DNA from: Aphrocallistes beatrix
Lineage: Eukaryota > Porifera > Hexactinellida > Sceptrulophora > Aphrocallistidae
NCBI GenBank assembly: GCA_963281255.1
Contig: OY725489.1
Coordinates: 1,612,001-1,676,000, forward strand
Direction: 5' to 3'
DNA: 64,000 nt
The notes beneath the pieces are model-generated. The model was not told the DNA's origin, did not search any database, and worked only from the letters and a program-made list of their open reading frames with translations. The translations under genes were made by a program, and so were the position numbers. Of the stretch, positions 30,632 to 41,892 are shown in pieces. The first letter of the stretch is position 1. Each line of letters begins with the position of its first letter.

Positions 30632-31374
30632 GTTACTTATATGTGACAGCAAGTGATTTGGAGTTAATTCTTCTCAAAGGAAATAGTAATCTATTTTACC
30701 TTACATTGAGAATAAACTTCTGTTATGAATAATTAATATTAATCTATGGGATTTATTTAAAGAATGACCAAATAAGATTTCCTAATCTATTTGCGCCTAA
30801 CATTTCTTAGAAAGTTATTAAGGAAGGATGTAATATCTTTCTTATCACTGAAAGCACATTTGTACGAATCGAAACTAATAATTTTTTTAGAATACCAATT
30901 AAAGGATACAACCCGAATATTGAAATAATAAACTGTTCAGATTTAATTAAACTGTTAAATTTAAACATGGAAATATGTAGAATATGAATTTGATTCAATT
31001 AAAATCAGGGTCGGGTTGGTTGGCATCTCTCCTGAATATCTTACAAGTAAATATGTTTAGCATTTTTGTTTAAAGTAAAAAGCAGTGCAGCGATATTTAA
31101 TTGGTGCTCTAAAAGATTTATCAGTTTCGATTCGTACAATTGTGCTTTCAGTTATAAGAGAGATTACACCATTCCTGTAATAATTTCTAAGATAAGTTAG
31201 ATACAAGTAGACTAGGAAATCTTATTTGGTCATTCCAAAAATAAATCTCATAGAGAACATTAATTATTCATAACAGAAGTTTATTTTCAATGTAAGGTAA
31301 AATAGATTACTAGTTCTTTTGAGAAGAATTATTTTTCTCCAAATCACTTTCTGTCACATACAAGTACAAATAAC
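30632..31374. promoter_or_regulatory. Shared divergent promoter region of B3/B4
   Basis: Roughly mirror-symmetric: ACATTGAGAATAAACTTCTG ... and its complement near 31270-31300, with inner arms around AAATAAGATTTCCTAATC. The same symmetric region lies between B1 and B2 (23662-24330). The genes and their 5' DNA were therefore inverted-duplicated together. Confidence 0.6.
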
Positions 31375-31680
31375 ATGAGATCTGGATACAGATATTCATT
31401 CCAAGTTCTGTGCAGTAGCAGTGTGTCCTTATCTGTTCGTTATGTCTTTCGTGTTTGTTTACTTCCTCTATCAGAAATATCGTATAAGAGCTGAGATCAG
31501 AAATGTACCCTTCTCCACAATACTACGAATTGACTTAGATAAAGTCAAGAAAAACCTACAAATCACTTCTATGACATACAATTTCGTTCTAATCTTGTCA
31601 GTTCTGGAAATCTTCACCACCGTAGGATTGGGAATTCTATCCATTAGATTTGATATGTATTATTCTATCACAAATTCGTT
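31375..31680 (+). pseudogene. 7TM protein, subfamily B, copy B4 (truncated)
   Basis: ATGAGATCTGGATACAGATA then a deletion, then CAVAVCPYLFVMSFVFVYFL in frame from about 31403 to SITNS at 31677, where homology ends abruptly. The remaining five helices are gone. Confidence 0.88.
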
Positions 31681-31689
31681 ATAGGCTGT

Positions 31690-31890
31690 CACGCGGGAAC
31701 ATGCTCTCTCGAGTAAGTTCACTGAAAACCAATTGCTTGAATTCTTTGAACGCGATGGGAAAGAGAAGTCAAAATTATTTTTCAATAAACTCTCAGATAA
31801 AGAATGGCTGAAAAAAAAACGAGCCGCATAAAATCCTGCTTTAAGGGTACACAATGAGGAAATGTTTGAGAACCGCTGATCTATACTATA
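31690..31890 (+). mobile_element. hAT-like remnant
   Basis: The frame NQLLEFFERDGKEKSKLFFN, KLSDKEWLKKKRAA is reminiscent of the ZBED5/SCAND3 hAT middle region, followed by GTTTGAGAACCGCTG, a hAT-type terminus (compare GGTTGGGAACCGCTG at 54102). Weak but consistent. Confidence 0.4.
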
Positions 31891-32172
31891 TATATAACAT
31901 TTATGATCTTGTACTTTTCAAACTTCATTCTATTCATTTCCAAATAAATTGTAAGCATTGTATCCAACCAGTCTCGTCATTTTAGCTGTAACGTACGTAA
32001 TACAATTAAAATAATTTTATTAACATTAGTTATGATGAGAGTGATACTGACAAATATCGTTCGCTTCATTACTGAGATCCTGATACATTAATACACAAAG
32101 AAAGACGAGTGGAGATATAGTTGTTGAATTAGTTTAAGATAAGTTAAGGATGATAGGAAATTCTTTCCTCTA

Positions 32173-32943
32173 CAGGATGGCTCATAAGTTCTGATACCAG
32201 CTTCTTTAGGTATAAAATTTCTTAAACTCAAACAATCTTAGTTATTATAGTCTTTAGAGATTGTAATTCGAATATTCTAAATGGTTTTAAAATATTTTTC
32301 GAGTCTAAGACCTGGAACTGTGTTTTGTATGGTGAGTTTTATGGGGGAAAAATGTGTCCTGGCACGCAGCAAAAATCGAGAATCAAGGTCACAGCTTATG
32401 TAAAAAATGTCTTCATAATCGATGTTCTATGACGATTTAACACCAGATACCTTTCATTCACCATGGATATATTTCATAAATTCATTGAATTCATTATCAG
32501 AAACGAGAGAAAGTTATTATTTCACGTGTTCAAATTAGGTATATTTTGTAAAATCACCCAAAATGGCACTTTTTTTCACATCATCAAAAATCTGATCCAA
32601 ATTGCTCTCAATATGTACTGATATAAACATCTTAATATTCTACAAATTTAGAGTGTTCGATGGAAATGTGAGAGCCAATTTTTCCTAGAATTTGAAGACT
32701 CTAGAAAGATCATTCAAAAGCAGTGAGCCCTGATACTCGATTTTCGCTGCGTGCTAAGACACATTTTTTCCCTATAAAAATCACCACACAAAACACAGTT
32801 CCAGGTCTTAGACTCGAAAAATCTTTCAGAGTCATTGAGAATAATATAATTACAATCTCTAAAGACCTTAGTAACTAAGATTGTCTGAGTATAAGAAATT
32901 TTATACCTAAAGAAGCTTGTCACAGAACTTATGAGCCACCCTG
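32173..32943. mobile_element. 771-bp fold-back element with CAGG(A/G)TGGCTCATAAG ends
   Basis: CAGGATGGCTCATAAGTTCT and AGAACTTATGAGCCACCCTG, TA on both sides, arms of about 230 bp with few differences (ATTTTTCGAGTCTAAGACCT and AGGTCTTAGACTCGAAAAAT). Non-coding, Tc1/mariner-type target. Confidence 0.8.
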
Positions 32944-32976
32944 TAACTCAGGAGGAAGAGAATGGACAAAATCTCC

Positions 32977-33199
32977 AGGAAGGAGGTAAGCTCCTAAACT
33001 AGATAGGTCTACGAATATCTTGTAGTGATCGGACACCGTACTCTTGAGATAATAATACCCAGTTGATTTCCCTGTCCCAACACGAGATCCAATCATCCGC
33101 TGCACCATCTGGCTGTGTACGTAGCGCCACTTTGTCACTTGATTGTCAATGTCTGTCAGGAGCAATATAATATGAAAGGGTTGGCTGAAACGAGGAATT
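32977..33199 (-). pseudogene. TDO2: Tryptophan 2,3-dioxygenase fragment, copy 2
   Basis: Nearly identical to copy 1 from PRFSQPF to [10 protein letters not shown], with Gln changed to His after PF. About 36 extra bases precede the Pro codon, including an in-frame TAA. Homology between the two copies stops at the same base on the 3' side, marking the edge of the duplicated block. Confidence 0.83.
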
Positions 33200-33488
33200 T
33201 ATCTGAGAATAGATATGTTTCGAATAAGTATAACTCCCAAATTAAAAGCGCTAAGACCTAGAGGGATGCCAGCCCCCCTTTGATAGTGCTCCTCAGGATT
33301 CCCAACTCAGTTAGCACCTGGTCGCAGGAATTTTTTGTTTTGGTTCTATGGGCGATAAGGTCGATGATCTTACCACTCTGGTTGACTTAATGGCAATGTC
33401 ATTACCACTTTTGATGAGCTTCAGACGGCAAAAGTGTCCCCATTACTGTCGGAAGTTCATAAAAAGTGAACCTCACAGACATAGTGGT

Positions 33489-34105
33489 ACGAATGAGTAT
33501 AGCACGCCAGTATTCACATTCAGATTCATACTCTTGAATTAATCTTTTATGAATCTGTTCGCTAACGTGTTTGCGAGCAGTTAAAGCTATAATCGAGGCA
33601 CGGTGGATTTGGGCGTTCTCATGAGCAGCAATCTTTTCTTCGCCAGTTACTAAAACCGGTAACAAATGGACCATTGTCATGATTTGGATGACCGAATAAC
33701 TTGTAAGAAGAGTAAAATAATATTTTCTTCGATATCGAATAACACAGTTAAGAGAATAACACAAATACGAGGGAGAACAGCGGCGTGTAAAATTTTTAAA
33801 CTTAAGGTGGTCAAATATCATTGTACATCAATTCTTATCAAATCTCATACGGGATTTGAATTTCCTTCCTGTAACCTGATTACCACTTTGTGCTTCGCGC
33901 CATTTCATCACAAGCGTTTGCGAGTATATTTAGGTTTTAGTCAACATAGTGATAATGATACAATGTAAAAAAGTGGGGGGCAGCGCCCCCCCGCGCCCCC
34001 CCAAACGAAAAAAGTGGGGGGGCGGCGCCCCCCCGCGCCCCCCCCCAAAACACCACTGATATTAACTTGTTCGAATATTTTACTAAAAGACTTCTGTAGA
34101 CAAGA
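33489..34105. mobile_element. Insertion in block 2: hAT transposase scrap plus GC-rich twin repeat
   Basis: Absent from block 1 (ATAGTGGT/GATAAAATATACTG is continuous near 25990). On the minus strand at 33494-33650 the frame EKIAAHENAQIHRASII ... RLIQEYESECEYWRAIL resembles the TTF/DUF4371 region of ZMYM1-like hAT transposases. 33966-34048 is a GC-rich duplicated segment. Confidence 0.55.
33966..34048. repeat. GC-rich twin repeat (two about 41-bp units)
   Basis: Two copies of AAAAAAGTGGGGGG(G)C(A/G)GCG then CCCCCCCGCGCCCCCCC. Each unit can fold on itself and the minus strand has four G7-type runs. Confidence 0.8.
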
Positions 34106-34111
34106 AGCTGA

Positions 34112-34790
34112 TGAAAATATACTGACATCCCTGGGAGGATGACACAATAGATTTAGATGTGTCATCCTTGTAATATTCACCTTCAATTCTACTTTTCACT
34201 TTCAAAGAGAGTGACCAGGAAGTTAATCGCTAGGATGATATTAGCGTTGAGTTCCTCTTCCGTCATCTTCACATTGCCAACCGCCACTGCGAGACAGGTT
34301 TCATCTGAAACTTGATCGTGCTCCTCACGTCATCGATCTTATTCGTCATTGGCTCGGTATGAGTGAGTTTGAGCGGAAACTTCCCCGCTCTCTGCAACCC
34401 TGGGCCAAGGAGCTTAGGAATCTGATTCAGGACAGAATCGGATGCAAGGAATGCATTGTACTGCTTGGCGAGCTTCTTCACCTGATTTTTGTCCTAATTC
34501 AGTTTCTTCAACATGTCCACTGTCCTGAAGTCCAATCCCAACTCCTGGGCTTCCTTGCAATGTTTCTGGTCGCCCAATACGCATAGCTTCATCTTAGGAC
34601 GAGGCACGTGTTTGAGACGGATGGTGCCGGCGAATCGCTTGTCTTTTTGCGGGTTATAGTTCTTGAGATTTATTTGGAGCTCAACTGACTCTAAAAAGCC
34701 CTTTTTAGGCTTCTTCAATACTCAAGCGTATCTTTGATCGATTGGGTGAGATTGTCTTTAGAGATCTTGAGGATATATCTATTCTAGCTG
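34112..34790 (-). pseudogene. RPL10A: RPL10A processed pseudogene, near full length, copy 2
   Basis: Intronless. Readable from [18 protein letters not shown] (34740-34785) through [36 protein letters not shown], a TAG in place of a Lys codon after [37 protein letters not shown] and IKFQM, then a short deletion and frameshift before TCLAV. Lack of introns in all of it suggests retroposition before the block was duplicated. Not functional. Confidence 0.9.
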
Positions 34791-34819
34791 ACAAAATACA
34801 CACACACAATGAGTATAGG

Positions 34820-34950
34820 GCACGGGCGTAGCCACGGGGGGGCCTGACCCCCCAAAATAAATAAATCACTTTAAAATTTGATCTAAATAATGGCCCCCCC
34901 CTAAAATATATCCAGCCCCCCAAATAATATTTGGTCGCTACGCCCATGGT
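34820..34950. mobile_element. Short MITE with GGGCGTAGC ends
   Basis: CACGGGCGTAGCCACGGGGG and GGTCGCTACGCCCATG bracket about 130 bp with GGGGGGCC/GGCCCCCCCC runs. Non-coding. Confidence 0.6.
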
Positions 34951-37541
34951 ATAGGGTAATCAAATTTTAGACTGGAATGCCGTGGGAATGGCAATTAAAT
35001 TAAAAACAAAACCACAAAAATATACTTTAGAATATTATGTTTATGGGAATACGAAAAATTATAGAAAGGTTAGAAAATCTAAAATTAGAATTGGATACCC
35101 ATAGCCTACTCTATATAAGGCCTAACATCTAATGTACCAGGGATGCGGTAGAGGACGGGAAATTAAAATTCTAAGAATGTGTATATTAACCAATTAGGCC
35201 ATTAAATAACTAAGCCATAGTCTGTTTTCCATTATTCCCTACTCTAATAGAGTTGATATTTTATTTTGAACATATTTAATGAATAACTAAGAACAACATG
35301 TATCATATTACATAATAGAAAGGTTAAAATGGCAATAAAAAAGGTCTTCACGATACTTTTCTGCTTTCTTTCTTTCTCCTACTCGCTCTCTCTGTACACA
35401 CATGGTGAATAGTAAATATGAATATGTCCGTTTCAATATTTCAAAATATGAGATTTGATAGCTCGAAACAGACATCACACGAACAGTCCAAAATGATGTT
35501 CCAAGGGTCTGTTTCTAGAAAAGAGGTCAACAAGTAATAATATCTACAAGACTGAATCAAATGGTTAATATTTTCAAAAGTCGGATAAATTGATAGGGTG
35601 GGTCGGTTGAGGTCAATTACATTTGTTTAATTATAATTACGAAACAATTTCAAGGCAAGTAAAATTTTAAATTACAATTACACTTCAATTACAGTGTAAT
35701 TGTAATTAATTTCTATTAGACAATTATAATTGTAATTGACCCCAACCCTGAGTTACTGTGATGGAACTATTTTTCCGCCAGGGTCTTTGCTGTATTGATA
35801 CAAATGCATTTATACCAGGGTATGAAATTCCCATTCCCATTCCATCCCCATATAATTCTTGTGGGAATCCCCATGGGGATTCCCATAGGAATCCTGTGGG
35901 AATCTCCATGAGGATTCCTATAGGACACTGTGGGAATCTCCTTAGGATCCTGTGTGAATGGGGATCACCATGGGATTCCCATTCCCACGGCAACCCTGAT
36001 TTAGACCGAAGAACTTCCTTAGATATAATTTTCATGACTTATGAAGAATATTGTTTGGATATCGCCGGCCATGATCATAGTAAACTATTACTAGATAATC
36101 TTCTGAATTTAAACTGAACTAAAATGTTTCGCTTATTTATTGAAAGCTGTGAGATACAATTAACTTTTACTTAGCAGATTAGATCTCTCGTAGAACATTT
36201 TTCAATAATACAAATTATTCCTTGTTGCTTTTGACGCACCCTCTACATATGCAGATAAAAATGACTATTCAGGATAAACGAGAAAACATCATAGACGCCG
36301 AAGGTCGGGGAGCTCCCCCACTGTGTTTACTGAAATGAATGCTTCATTGAAATTCATATATAATTATCAGTATTGATATTGCTATGGCCAAGCGACCTAC
36401 ATGTGAAAATATAACCCAGAATTTTTCCCACACATTCTAAACAATTATTTTCAAAGTATCAGCCCCTTGGGGATAGGACCCATTCGCTGTCTATGACATC
36501 ATCCGAGATGTTTTTAAGATTTGCCAGAATATAATTATTCGGATACAATTGTCAGATGGAACAAATACAATTTGCTAGTATTAATTGAAAGCAAATATAC
36601 TTACCTTTTAGATCTTGCAAATTCCTGACAAGATACTTCTCTTTCTCCTCAATCTTATATTTCAAGCTAGGAGTCTCCTTTGTTAAGTAATATTCTTCCT
36701 TTTACTCCAGAGAACAGAGTCTGTTTATTTTAGATATCGACAAACAATTAAGAGGACACCATGAAAGGCAATATGGTTTAGCTCCAGTCGCCACTTTTGG
36801 TTTTATATGTATCCCCTTCAACAGGATCCTTTGGATGGAGAACGGGGATCGAAACCTCGGTCAAATGTCTCTGCTGCAGAGAAGGATTATGGAGGTTAGG
36901 TTAAATATTTGTGACAGATAATTTTGGGGAAACAACTTCACATAATGTATTCTCATTGATTAAGCTAGTGATAAAATCATCATTAAAAGTTGTGGTTCAT
37001 TATAATAATCGTCCTCTAGTGCATCCCTAGTCCAGATTTTCCAAGTAGATGGCAGGCCTTATATACAGTAGGCTATGGATACACTTATACTTATATAATA
37101 TAAGCGCGCTTCGCTCGCTAAGCATACCGAATCCTCGGAACGGGAGGTATTGAAAAGTCGAGAGAGCATGCTCGTTACATTTCCACCTTCTTTATATTCA
37201 AAAAAGGTATTTACTGATTTGAATCCTACATGCGCCCTAGATACTATACTTCCCGTACGGAGTGTCACTAAAAATCCTGATGCAAAATTGATTTAAATTT
37301 GTTCGAGAAGTTTCATATATGTAATAACTTCCTACTATTATAAGTAGGTATGATGCTGGTAACCAATGGAGGAATGGCGGAACTTTCGTCCCCTGAAATG
37401 CCCTTTTCGTACCTACTGATTTCTCAATCAAAATGCCTCATTTTCACCCTTTTAAAAATCATACTCCACTCCAAAAGCCTCACTTTCCGTTCCTTAGCCT
37501 GAACGAAAGTTCCGCTTACCCCAATGGAGTATACCAAGGGC
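34951..37541. other. Gene-free stretch with minor repeats
   Basis: 35594-35751: MITE with AGGGTGGGTC...GACCCCAACCCTG ends and AATTACAATTA-rich interior. 35825-35995: GGGAATCC/GGATTCCC-rich minisatellite. 35099-35160 and 37020-37078: end fragments of the CATAGCCTAC fold-back family. 37360-37520: inverted GGAACTTTCGT/ACGAAAGTTCC pair. No gene found. Confidence 0.6.
35825..35995. repeat. Minisatellite of GGGAATCC / GGATTCCCAT motifs
   Basis: About a dozen degenerate 9-12 bp units in both orientations (CCCATTCCCATTCC, GTGGGAATCCCC, GGGATTCCCATTCCC). Confidence 0.7.
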
Positions 37542-37549
37542 TATTACTA

Positions 37550-38874
37550 GGGCGTTCAATAAGTCTTGCGGGTCATGGTATATTTCGCAGACTATAATAG
37601 TAAACTAATCAGTTTTCATCTATAACACAACCTTATATCTTAGCTTGATTTACTGAAAATCTTAGCTTGATTGAATGAAAATTACAAATTTCTGATCAAT
37701 TTATTCACACATCATTTCAACATACTGGTAAAATTATGGCTTCCAAGGATGACAATTTTAATCTGAAATGGAGAGCTTACATTGAGTTTCGCACAAAACT
37801 CCGCATCCAGCCGGTACTCATCTACAATGAGTTGCAGGAGGTATTGTGCATGGACTGCCCTTCCAGATCAACGGTTGAGCAATGGGCTGCACGATTTCAG
37901 TCTGGAAATACAGACGTGTCAGATCTACCTCGATCTGGGAGACCGGTGTCCGTCAGCACCCCAGAGAATGTTGCTCTAATCGAGAGCAAAGTCAGGGAAG
38001 ATAAGTGTATAACAATCGAGCAGTTAGAGCAGAGTATGGAGATTTCATCGGGGGCCATTCATTCCATTCTGACTACTCAGCTTGGTTTCCGATCCATTTG
38101 CGGTAAGTGGGTCCCACATAACCTCGGCGATCAACAAAAGCTCGCACGTGTAAAGACTGCCAAGAAACTCTTGGAAACCTATGACGGTTGTGATCCTAGA
38201 CGCCTAGCTGAAGTTATAACAGGGGATGAGACTTGGGTCTATTATTCAACCCCTTACAGCAAGTATAAAATGCGATCATGGGTGAGAGGGGACGAAAGAC
38301 CGGCCCAAATTCCTAGGCCCGACTTCAGAAAACCGAAGGTCATGTACCCGATTTTCTTCAATAGTAGTGGAATAGTCTTGCAAATACCTTCTGAAAGTGG
38401 TAAAACAGTAAGCGCAACGTTTTTTACAGAGAAAGTACTTCCAAACCTAATCAAAAACGCGGAAGAGCTCCGAGCCAAGGCTAAAACGAGGGGAATAAAA
38501 TTATTGATAGATAATGCTAGCTCCCATACAGCCAAGCTCACTAAAAATTTCTTGGAATCAGAGGGGTTAGATTTACTTCCCCACCCACCCTACTCACCAG
38601 ACCTAGCTCCCTGTTATTTTTGGCTATTCCCCAAGCTCAAAATCTACCTTCAGGCAGGGAACTTGAGCCGAAACAAACCCTCGGGTCGGCCCTGTACCAC
38701 TGCTTCAAATCCATCCCCGAAGAAGAGTACAGAAATGCATTCATAAAGTAGGTGGAAAGATTGAAACGCTGTGTAGAATTAGGAGGGGGGTATTTCGAAT
38801 AAATAATACGAAACATATTCTATGACATTTATTTATTATTTTATGGTATGACCCGCAAGACTTTTTGAATGCCC
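37550..38874 (+). mobile_element. Mariner element, complete ends
   Basis: 1,325 bp. Inverted termini GGGCGTTCAATAAGTCTTGC and GCAAGACTTTTTGAATGCCC (about 34 bp, few mismatches), flanked by TA at 37548 and 38875. Contains one transposase reading frame with defects. Confidence 0.95.
37736..38813 (+). pseudogene. Mariner transposase, inactivated
   Basis: Cut-and-paste transposase. HTH region (residues 1-110; STVEQWAARFQSGNTDVSDL, PRSGRPV), then the catalytic core: GDETWVYY, LIDNASSHT, PYSPDLAPCYFWLFPKLK. Mariners need D,D34D; the spacing is right but the third Asp is Tyr (APCY for APCD). The frame breaks near 38660 and continues in another frame as LYHCFKSIPEEEYRNAFIK, then TAG for Trp, then VERLKRCVELGGGYFE. 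Three independent lesions, so dead. Confidence 0.93.
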
Positions 38875-39084
38875 TAGTAACTAATAGAAAACCTATCAAT
38901 TATGCTGTGGTTTATAGAAGCCTTTTAAAAGTTTGTTACTCATATATGGCAGGAGTAATTTACAGTTGAGCAATGAATGTCTCCTACCACAATAGAATGA
39001 ATGTATTATTGACCGCCCTGGGAACGGTAATAACATTAGGAATTGAATAAATGTGGTGAATTTATAGAACATCCTATTTAGATC

Positions 39085-39170
39085 TAACGAGCATGCTTTC
39101 TCGACTTAACGAGCATGCTCTCTCGACCTAACGAGCATGCTCTCCCGACTTTTTATTATAAGCGGAACGG
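39085..39170. repeat. Tandem 22-bp repeat TAACGAGCATGCTCTCTCGACC
   Basis: Three near-identical units, each containing the palindrome GAGCATGCTC. A reversed single unit occurs at 37152-37177. Confidence 0.75.
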
Positions 39171-39172
39171 AG

Positions 39173-39540
39173 GTATTAAAAAGTCTATTGCGCATGCGCA
39201 ATCGTCACACTGCTCATGATCAATTGACCCATTGCGCATGGTCTATCATCACTGCACATATTATGCAAAAATCACTTAAAATATTTCTATTATGCTAAAC
39301 TATTCCAAAAATTAATGTCGCTAAAACCTCCACATTGCATTGAATTTTTGCAAAAAAAGCCTCATTTCGCTCATTTTTTGGATCCAATCTCAAACTAAAA
39401 CGCCTCGGACCGAGCAGAGAATACTATCAATCGGACCTAAAAGCCTCTCTTCTTTAGCATTGGGATTGTATTCCTCCCTAATGTGGCAATTGATCATGCG
39501 CAATGAGACGATTGCGCATGCGCAATGGACTTTTTAATAT
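39173..39540. mobile_element. MITE with TTGCGCATGCGCAA in both ends
   Basis: AAAAAGTCTATTGCGCATGC near 39175 pairs with GCATGCGCAATGGACTTTTT near 39515. Extra half sites at 39230 and 39490. Non-coding. Confidence 0.7.
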
Positions 39541-39600
39541 ATGGCTATTGTAATACAAATTCAGTAGTACAGTGGATACACCAATTAGGAATATATTATA

Positions 39601-40220
39601 TCCTTACTATTAAAACTCGATTTATTGTTTGTTTGTTTGTTTGTGTATATATATATATACAAGCGCGCTTCGCTTGCTTGCGCTGCGCGGCTGGCGGACA
39701 CTTTGTGTCCGCCGGAGGCTCTCTTCGGTCGCCTGGGGTCACATTGGTTAATTATAAGGGAGAAAACATCTATAAATATGTAAATATGTGTTATCTTAGT
39801 GTTAAAATCGATATCACTCGAGAAATCACCAAAAAAATTTTTTGATGCGTAATGATGACGTCATAACAGAGTGATGAGTCATCATTTTTGATGATAGTTG
39901 TATCATATGTGAGGTATGTTAGTATACAGATTCTATTAAAATTTCAGCCTTCTATCTCCTATAATGGCTGAGTTATGCTCGAATAACTGTATTGCTTAAC
40001 TTTGTAAAATGTGACAATGACGTCATAATTCCATGATGAGTCGACATTTTCGTCTGAGCTCAGAACTTCCTGGAGCCATAGCCAAAAGACTCCCACATGC
40101 CAAAAATCAGCTTTCTGGGCCTGACAGTTTCTTCAATCAATTCGTTATATATATATATATATAGTATATATATATATACACACACATACAAAAACATTAA
40201 TCGAGTTTTAATAGTAAGGA
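39601..40220 (-). mobile_element. Helentron-like repeat, complete copy with both TCCTTACTATTAAAACTCG ends
   Basis: Both borders carry the 24-bp terminal sequence in inverted orientation. Microsatellites lie inside each border, the GC hairpins at 39661-39740, CRE sites at 39856-39863 and 40018-40025, AP-1 at 39875-39881. Reference copy for the family. Confidence 0.85.
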
Positions 40221-40497
40221 TGTTTATATATTGAATAAATAAACATTTATACAAAAATATAATTAAAGATAAGTTGGCTTATTAGATTTAATTGAAAGCG
40301 TGCAAATTATTCGGTTGACCAAATATTCGGTTAACCAAATTATTTGGTCTGATCATTATTCGGTTAAATTAGTACATATATGGTTGAAGCGGTTTCAACC
40401 TTGATGAGAACCAATGATATTGAAACAATCCATTGTAAAGGGGATGCAGATGTATTAATTGCTCAAATAGTAGTCATTATAGTAGCTTAAAGTCACT

Positions 40498-41209
40498 TAT
40501 GTGATTGCAGAGGACACTGACATATTAGTATTGTTGTTACATCACTTGAAGCAGGAACTGTTGACCCATTCATAATGACAGAGAAGCACAACGCCAAACA
40601 TCTTGTATGGGACATTGTAGAAACACATCGTCAACTCGGAGACCAATATTGCCAATATCTGCCTTTCATACATGCTCTCTGTGGTTCTGATACCGCTTCT
40701 CGACTGTACAATATAGGCAAATCTGTTCCTTTGAAGAAGCTGACTACTGGTTGATTGCGCAGGGCCCTTTCTTCATCCTGAATCTACTAAAGAGGCTATC
40801 CAAGTGCAGGAGGAAAGTCTCTAATCCATGTATTTGGTGCCATGGATGGATGTGAAACCTTGAACGATCTCTGGTAAAATAAATTTGAATACAAAGTTGT
40901 GAAAGGAATGAAAATTGTTGAGGTTCAATGTCTCCTGCCAACATCTGGAGCGGCCAAATACCATTCATACCGTGTATACTATCAAACATAAGTATGGATG
41001 GGCAACATATCTCTTCGACCAGAAGACAAAGGATGGAAGATGAACTGGATGAGAAACCAGCACCTGATGCACTTCTCACCATAATACGATGCAAATCCAA
41101 AGGCTACTGCGACTCTCTCCACTGTTCTTGTAAGAAATATGGATTGTATTGCACAGACTTTTGTGCAGAATGCCAGGATAGAGTTTGTGTTAATATACCT
41201 CTCGGATGA
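40498..41209 (+). pseudogene. Relic of a multicopy CXC-domain protein family, unit 1
   Basis: Split over frames: VIAEDTDILVLLLHHLKQEL then stop; KHLVWDIVETHRQLGDQYC, FIHALCGSDTASRLYNIGKS; LPTSGAAKYHSYRVYYQT; PDALLTIIRCKSKGYCDSL, HCSCKKYGLYCTDFCAECQD. I recognise the order (EDTD..LLLHH; HAxxGxDTxSR; CKxxCxxxxCxCKKxxxxCxxxCxxC) from a dispersed metazoan family that is often TE-associated; I do not know a formal name. Several frameshifts, so non-functional. Confidence 0.7.
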
Positions 41210-41822
41210 GGATGATAAAGATTAGTTTGAATTATTTTTAATGAACAATTTCCACAGCAATGCAGGAATGTGATAACATTCCATTCTCAAAATTCGCAGT
41301 TACTGCATCGAGTGACCGTTGTTTTGCTCGGCTAGGTTTTCTGAGATAAATTATCCACAACTCAAGCCTGTATGAAGTAATTTACTACGATTTCCTGATG
41401 AACTTTTGTCCGATATTTCAAAATTGCCGATTTTGAAATATGCAAATTAGCAACCAAATGATGCCCGATTTCGTCCGATTTTGGATATAACATTTTACTG
41501 GGGAACATATAACAAGTTAAAACAATAAAACAAACTATTGCAATTTGTTTAAGTGAACAGGTATTTTTCGTCTTCATCTCCTCGATCATATATGCCAGCA
41601 TAATCGAACCAAATCAAATTTGACTGATCTAACCAATCCCTAGTCCAAGTCAACTAATGAATACAATTGCCTTAGTGTATAGAATATGAGTACACTATTA
41701 CAGTTTAAGTGAAACAAATTGTGTTGCGATATAGATACACAATTCTAGTATTGCATTTGAATAAGATTGCTAATTATTAGCATTCGTAACTTAATCTCTG
41801 TATTACTGGTCCACTGTCCTAA

Positions 41823-41830
41823 TATAAATA
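41823..41830 (+). promoter_or_regulatory. TATA box of NHL gene, unit 1
   Basis: TATAAATA 63 bp before ATG 41893. Same at 45025-45032 in unit 2. Confidence 0.45.
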
Positions 41831-41892
41831 GCCTTACGAGACCCCTGTCCATTCAAAATACTATCCAATTAGAATCTTCCAATTTGAGTAAA

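Noticed and set aside
32977-33199. Loss of a splice acceptor in TDO copy 2 (CAG to CAT)
   Set aside because: The PRFSQPFQ frame continues through this point in both copies, so it is a Gln-to-His change within coding sequence and not a splice site.
34820-34930. Possible long poly-G/poly-C regulatory element
   Set aside because: Better explained as a GGGCGTAGC-ended MITE with G/C runs near its ends.
36840-36900. tRNA-like B box (GGGATCGAAACCTCGG) that might mark a tRNA or SINE
   Set aside because: No A box at the right distance, no acceptor stem pairing and no anticodon arm on either strand; no second copy seen in the window.
41362-41601. 79-aa minus-strand frame (repeated at 44564)
   Set aside because: No homology, no promoter, AT-rich; duplicated only because the whole unit is.
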